Both the position numbers and the translations under genes were made by a program. DNA of 37,174 nt, taken from contig JAENRP010000008.1 of assembly GCA_024741835.1 (NCBI GenBank), forward strand, positions 1-37,174, in the 5' to 3' direction. The stretch comes from Diplocarpon mali (lineage: Eukaryota > Ascomycota > Leotiomycetes > Helotiales > Drepanopezizaceae). The stretch's first letter is position 1; each line of letters starts with the position of its first letter. The notes below the pieces were generated by a model. It saw only the letters and a list, made by a program, of their open reading frames with translations, ran no database searches and was not told the origin of the DNA. Positions 33,376-37,174 of the stretch are shown piece by piece.

Positions 33376-36080
33376 ATGGCCTCGCCCAGCTCCATCTCCA
33401 GCTCCAGCTCCAGCGACGAGACCACAGCCCAGAATCGACGCGACTCCGCCGCTCCAGAAAAGAGCGAGCCGGTCCTCACGATCGGCAAGCTCAAGCTGCG
33501 CGGGAAGACCGACGACCTGCCGCAAGACTGGTGGTTTGCGTCGACAGCCATCCCTTTGCTAGCAGCGACCATCGGGCCTCTGGCCAACGTCTTGTCGATC
33601 GCGGCCCTGGTGAGCAAGTGGAGGGTCAAGCTGCCGAATAATGGGGTGCTGCCCGAGGGCCTGGATAGTCTGGGGACGCCGATCGAGGATCCGGAGTCGG
33701 TGATCGTCCTGAACGCCATCTCGCTGGGTTGTGGCTTCTTTGGGAACTTCTGTCTGCTGTTGAACTTTACCCAGCGGATCAGGTACATCATTGCCTTGCC
33801 GGCGACCATCATCGCGTGGTATCTGGCGACGGGGATCGTAGGTCACTGGCCAGGACGCGAGAGAACACGGGCTGACGATCGCGTACCAGCTCATCGCCAT
33901 CACCCTGGCCGTGAACCAGCATGTGCCGCCTGCCCGGCCCGGAGAGACCTACTCGCAAGGATTCTGGCACGCCGTCCTGGCAGCCGCACTGTACCTCATC
34001 GGCTCGATGATCCTCATGGTGAACATGCTCGGCTATTTTCGCGGCCACTACCCGCAGCACTTCTATCTCGACGACGACCAGCGGACCCTCATTCTGCAGA
34101 CCATGTCGTTCTTCTTCTGGCTCGCCGGAGGCGCCGCTGTGTTTGCCAGAGTCGGCGGGATCTCGTACGCAGATGCCCTCTACTTTTGCGATGTTACGGT
34201 CCTCACGGTAGGGTTCGGGGACGTGATAGTCAACAACGACGTCGGACGGGGCTTGATATTCCCTTATTCGGTGATCGGCATTATATTTCTCGGTCTCATG
34301 ATCAACAGCATCCGGATGTTCGCCTCGGGCATGTCCAAGGACAACGTCATCAAGAAGCACCAGCGCAACGAGCGGGAGCGCACCTTGAACCGCACAGTCA
34401 CGAGCGAGACGGAGCTGAGGGAACGTCTCGGCCTCCCTCCGAAACGGGACGCGAGCGAATCCCGGCGTCAGCCGAGGACATCTTCCGAGATCGCCCCCGC
34501 GCCCCGGACTTCCCTGGATCAGTACGGAGAATTTAATGCCCAAGGCAGGAACATCACCTTCAAAGAACACCGGGCGAAAGGCCTGGCTGCTGGAGGGGGC
34601 CGGGGCGGTGCCGCCGGGATCCCCGAGTCCCCGGCGGCCCTCGGCCGCGACGGCGGCATGCAGCCGCGAGCTGCGGGCAGAGACGCCCGCGTGAAGAGGG
34701 CCAGCCGCCGCGAGAAGCTCATCCTGCTCAAGGAAGAGCGGGATCGATTCAATGCCATGCGCGAGATCCAGGCTCACACGAAACGCTTCAAGCAATACTA
34801 TGCTCTGGCCATGTCGGTCTGCGCATTTGGGATACTGTGGTGTGTCGGCGCACTCGTCTTCATGTACGCCGAGCGGCGCATCCAGAACCTGACGTACTTC
34901 CAGTCGCTGTACTTCTGTTATGTGTCCCTCCTGACCATCGGCTACGGGGACCTCAGTCCTCGCTCCAACGCCGGGAAGCCATTCTTCATCGTGTGGTCGC
35001 TGGTCGCCGTGCCGACGATGACGATCCTCGTTTCCGACATGGGCAACACCGTCGTCTCGGCCATCAACCGCGGAACCTTCACCCTGGCAGACTGGACCGT
35101 GATGCCCAAGGAGGGCGTCTGGCACGATTTCGTGCTCAAGCACCCCCAGCTCAAACGGCGGCTGGAGCAGCGGACCCGGGATGCCGCCGCCAGGGAACGG
35201 GTCGCGGACGGCTTCACGGTGCAGGATCCCGACGAGGAAGCGGCCGACGACGGGGAAGACGAGGCCGCTCGAGCACCCCCGCCCGACGAGCCAGCCGAGG
35301 AAGCACACGCCCCCACCGAGCACGAATGGGCGCGCAAGCTCGCGACCGCGATCAAGAGAACGGCGAATGACTTGCGGGCCGACCCGCCCAAGAAGTACTC
35401 GTACGAGGAATGGGTCGAGTTTACGCGGCTGATCCGGTTTAGCTACGAGACCGCGGGAGACCCGGAGGAGGATGAGGAGCAGGGGCCGATCGAGTGGGAC
35501 TGGATTGGGGAGGACAGTCCCATGTTAGCTGATGTGAGCGAGAGCGCGTGGGTTCTGGAGCGGTTGTGCGAGAGCCTGAACCGGTACACGAGGAAGCAGG
35601 CGAGAGACGTGCGTCCCCCCCCCCCTCTCTCTCTCCATGTCCTCTCCACCCGCGTGCGACCTCTGGTCTCGGCCTCGGGCGAGAGAATGGCCTTTGGATA
35701 CTCACACACCTTAGAACAAACGCCACCAGCAAGAGCACGGTCAAGCCTCTACCGACCGGTCCGCAGAACAAGCACAGGTCGCGGGTACGAGCCGCCAACC
35801 CGACGACTCCGACCCGGTCTATCCCGGCCCGCCGCGCCTCGACGGCCCCGCGCATTCTTGCGCTGGTGCTGGGGCTGGTGCTGGTGCTGCGGAAGCACCG
35901 GTCTCGGGTCGAGGGCTGGAGGCCGTGAGCTGGGAGACGAGGACCGGCGACGCTGACCCGACCGAGGATGGAGGCCCGGGCCGTCGTGGCGGGAGTGCAG
36001 CCACGGCTGTCTGTCGGGAGGACCCGGCTGCCGCATGCCAGAGCCGGGCTGCGCGTCAGAAAGCCCCGGGGGATCGGTGA
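33376..36080 (+). CDS. TOK1: TOK1-type two-pore outward-rectifier K+ channel
   Basis: Three exons (33376-33837, 33890-35608, 35715-36080) give 848 residues. Intron 1 removal joins ATGI to LIAITLAV inside a membrane helix. Several hydrophobic helices precede the first pore (about 53-78, 109-131, 135-162, 180-206, 229-242). Pore loop 1 has TVGFGD (260-265), pore loop 2 TIGYGD (503-508), the paired selectivity filters of the eight-segment fungal channels. A long charged linker (about 300-455) separates the two pore regions. The C-terminal tail is acidic (DPDEEAADDGED) and ends in a Gly-Ala run. The family sits in the plasma membrane and passes outward K+ current. The last exon is the least certain: leaving intron 2 in also keeps a frame open to 35956. 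The 500-codon frame opposite is a GC-bias shadow. Confidence 0.92.
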
Positions 36081-36730
36081 GATCTGGACTCGTGGTCGCA
36101 CTGGGACGAGGCGGAGCCCTGGGGCTGCGATGTTGAGATCGGGCCGAGAGGGCGTCGGGGCGCGAGGCAGGACATGGGACGCCGGCACACCTCGCTGGTG
36201 CGCCTCGGGATCCGGCAGGGCAGGTGGCGAGCGTGGGCTGGGCCGGGTCTGTACAGCTGGTGCCCCGGCGTCTGCGCACTGCGCAGCGAGTCCACACCTG
36301 ACGGCTGGTTTGGGATCTGTTGGTACGTATCCGTCTACAGGTCTCGCTCCACCGCCGGGATACTCCCTCTCCCACCCGCTCTCTGTCCAGGCCCGGGATC
36401 GCGGTCAGGGTCTGCTCTTGGGGCCGTGGCACGGTCTCTAGCTCGCACGCACCTCTTCTCCTGCGTCGACTGGAACATGGTTCTGCTCGAGGCCCGAGGA
36501 GCTTCGGTCAACCCCAACCGCCGAGTGGGATGCACAAAGCTAGAGCGAGAAGCACCCCGCCCGAGAGCCTGCCCAGATCCCAAGGTCGTCAATCAGCCGC
36601 GTCACCTCGCCGTTTCCCGCTCGGCCCGAGTCCAGATGTTGCATCTCGGTCCGCCTCTGCCCTGCGCGCCCGCTGGCCTGGGGACGTGTCGAGATCGGTG
36701 CAGCGCGAGATGTGTCTGTAGGTTTAGTAT
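36081..36730. other. GC-rich downstream region, no gene recognised
   Basis: This should include the TOK1 3' untranslated region. Frames are open on both strands because of high GC, with Arg/Ser/Gly-rich products and no recognised motif. The sequence then changes abruptly to an AT-rich minisatellite. Confidence 0.5.
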
Positions 36731-36734
36731 ACAG

Positions 36735-36794
36735 TATGTAGTATACATGTATGTAGTATACATGTATGTAGTATACATGTATGTAGTATGCATG
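36735..36794. repeat. 15-bp tandem repeat, four units
   Basis: Four copies of TATGTAGTATACATG start at 36735, 36750, 36765 and 36780; the last has GCATG instead of ACATG. The unit is internally near-palindromic (GTATAC, CATG). Confidence 0.85.
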
Positions 36795-37133
36795 TACATG
36801 TACCGACATCCATGTATTGATATAATATACATGTATTGATACAGTATATATGTGTACCGACAAGTATGTGTATTGATATAACATACATGTATTGATACAG
36901 TATACATGCACATGTACCGACATGTATGTGTATAGTGTACATCCATAGACACATACATGTATTGATACAGTATACATGTGTACCGACAAGTATGTGTATT
37001 GATATAATATACATGTATTGATACGGTACACATGTGTACCGACAAGTATGTGTATAGTGTACATCCACAGACACACATGTATTTCTATAATATACATGTA
37101 TTGATATAATATACATGCACATGTAGATACGTA
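36795..37133. repeat. higher-order TACATG/TGTACCGACA minisatellite
   Basis: Units of about 54-66 bp each open with TGTACCGACA (36799, 36853, 36913, 36979, 37035) and are built from shorter modules: TATGTGTATTGATATAA, TACATGTATTGATACAG and GTGTACATCCA. All three minus-strand frames are open through most of it, which reflects the repeat and not coding. Confidence 0.8.
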
Positions 37134-37174
37134 TACCTACCTACCTACCTACCTACCCACCTACCTATATACAC
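37134..37174. repeat. (CTAC)n tetranucleotide tract at window edge
   Basis: About seven CTAC units with one CCAC interruption follow the minisatellite and run to the end of the window. It is not a telomere repeat (no TTAGGG/CCCTAA). Confidence 0.8.

Noticed and set aside
33809..35323. 504-codon open frame on the minus strand opposite TOK1
   Set aside because: It is exactly antisense to a well-supported channel gene, in DNA with GC-rich third positions that suppress stops. The product has no recognised motif.
36540..37122. Three overlapping minus-strand frames of 132-185 codons rich in Tyr, Ile, Cys and His
   Set aside because: They are readings of the minisatellite in all three frames; the repeat simply lacks stops.
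1..37174. CRISPR array, operon structures or prokaryotic defence genes
   Set aside because: The sequence is fungal nuclear DNA with spliced genes; the tandem repeats lack the spacer pattern of CRISPR.

Overview
The window looks like nuclear DNA of a filamentous ascomycete (Pezizomycotina; a Eurotiomycete is plausible but not shown). Genes are widely spaced and carry short introns of 48-115 bp with GT-AG borders and CTAAC/CTGAC-type branch sites. Every recognisable product belongs to a fungal family, and a dead Tc1/mariner transposon carries the Trp-to-stop (TGG to TAG) pattern expected from repeat-induced point mutation (RIP). Seven protein-coding genes are supported. All exon joins were placed by eye from splice signals, frame and family conservation.

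Layout. 1-5934: about 6 kb of GC-rich DNA with no recognisable gene, rich in tandem repeats, microsatellites, a G-quadruplex motif and one ambiguous base next to a 25-A run. 5935-8483 (-): cullin-1 (CulA/Cdc53), scaffold of SCF ubiquitin ligases, five exons, one intron of the rare GC-AG type. 10448-11869 (-): an SRF1-type regulator of phospholipase D with four membrane segments. 12464-13371 (+), divergent from it: a mitochondrial K+/H+ exchange-related protein. 14535-15819 and 16259-17386 (+): two tandem, anciently diverged paralogues with a DUF3716-like cysteine-rich domain and a shared C-terminal helix motif.

From about 17.4 to 25.9 kb the sequence turns AT-rich and gene-poor. It holds a 1,281-bp Tc1-like element with nonsense mutations and intact TA target duplications, plus two families of short repeats in direct and inverted copies. 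From about 28.6 kb GC-rich coding DNA returns: an SKN1/KRE6-family beta-glucan synthesis protein (29162-31512, +) and a TOK1-type two-pore outward-rectifier K+ channel (33376-36080, +). Internally deleted derivatives of Tc1-like elements lie roughly 0.4-0.6 kb upstream of each of these two genes. The window ends in a TACATG-rich minisatellite and a (CTAC)n tract.

The genes do not form a single pathway. They are housekeeping or membrane functions (ubiquitin ligation, phospholipid signalling, mitochondrial ion exchange, wall glucan, K+ flux) around a transposon graveyard. The least understood part is the DUF3716-like pair at the edge of that graveyard.
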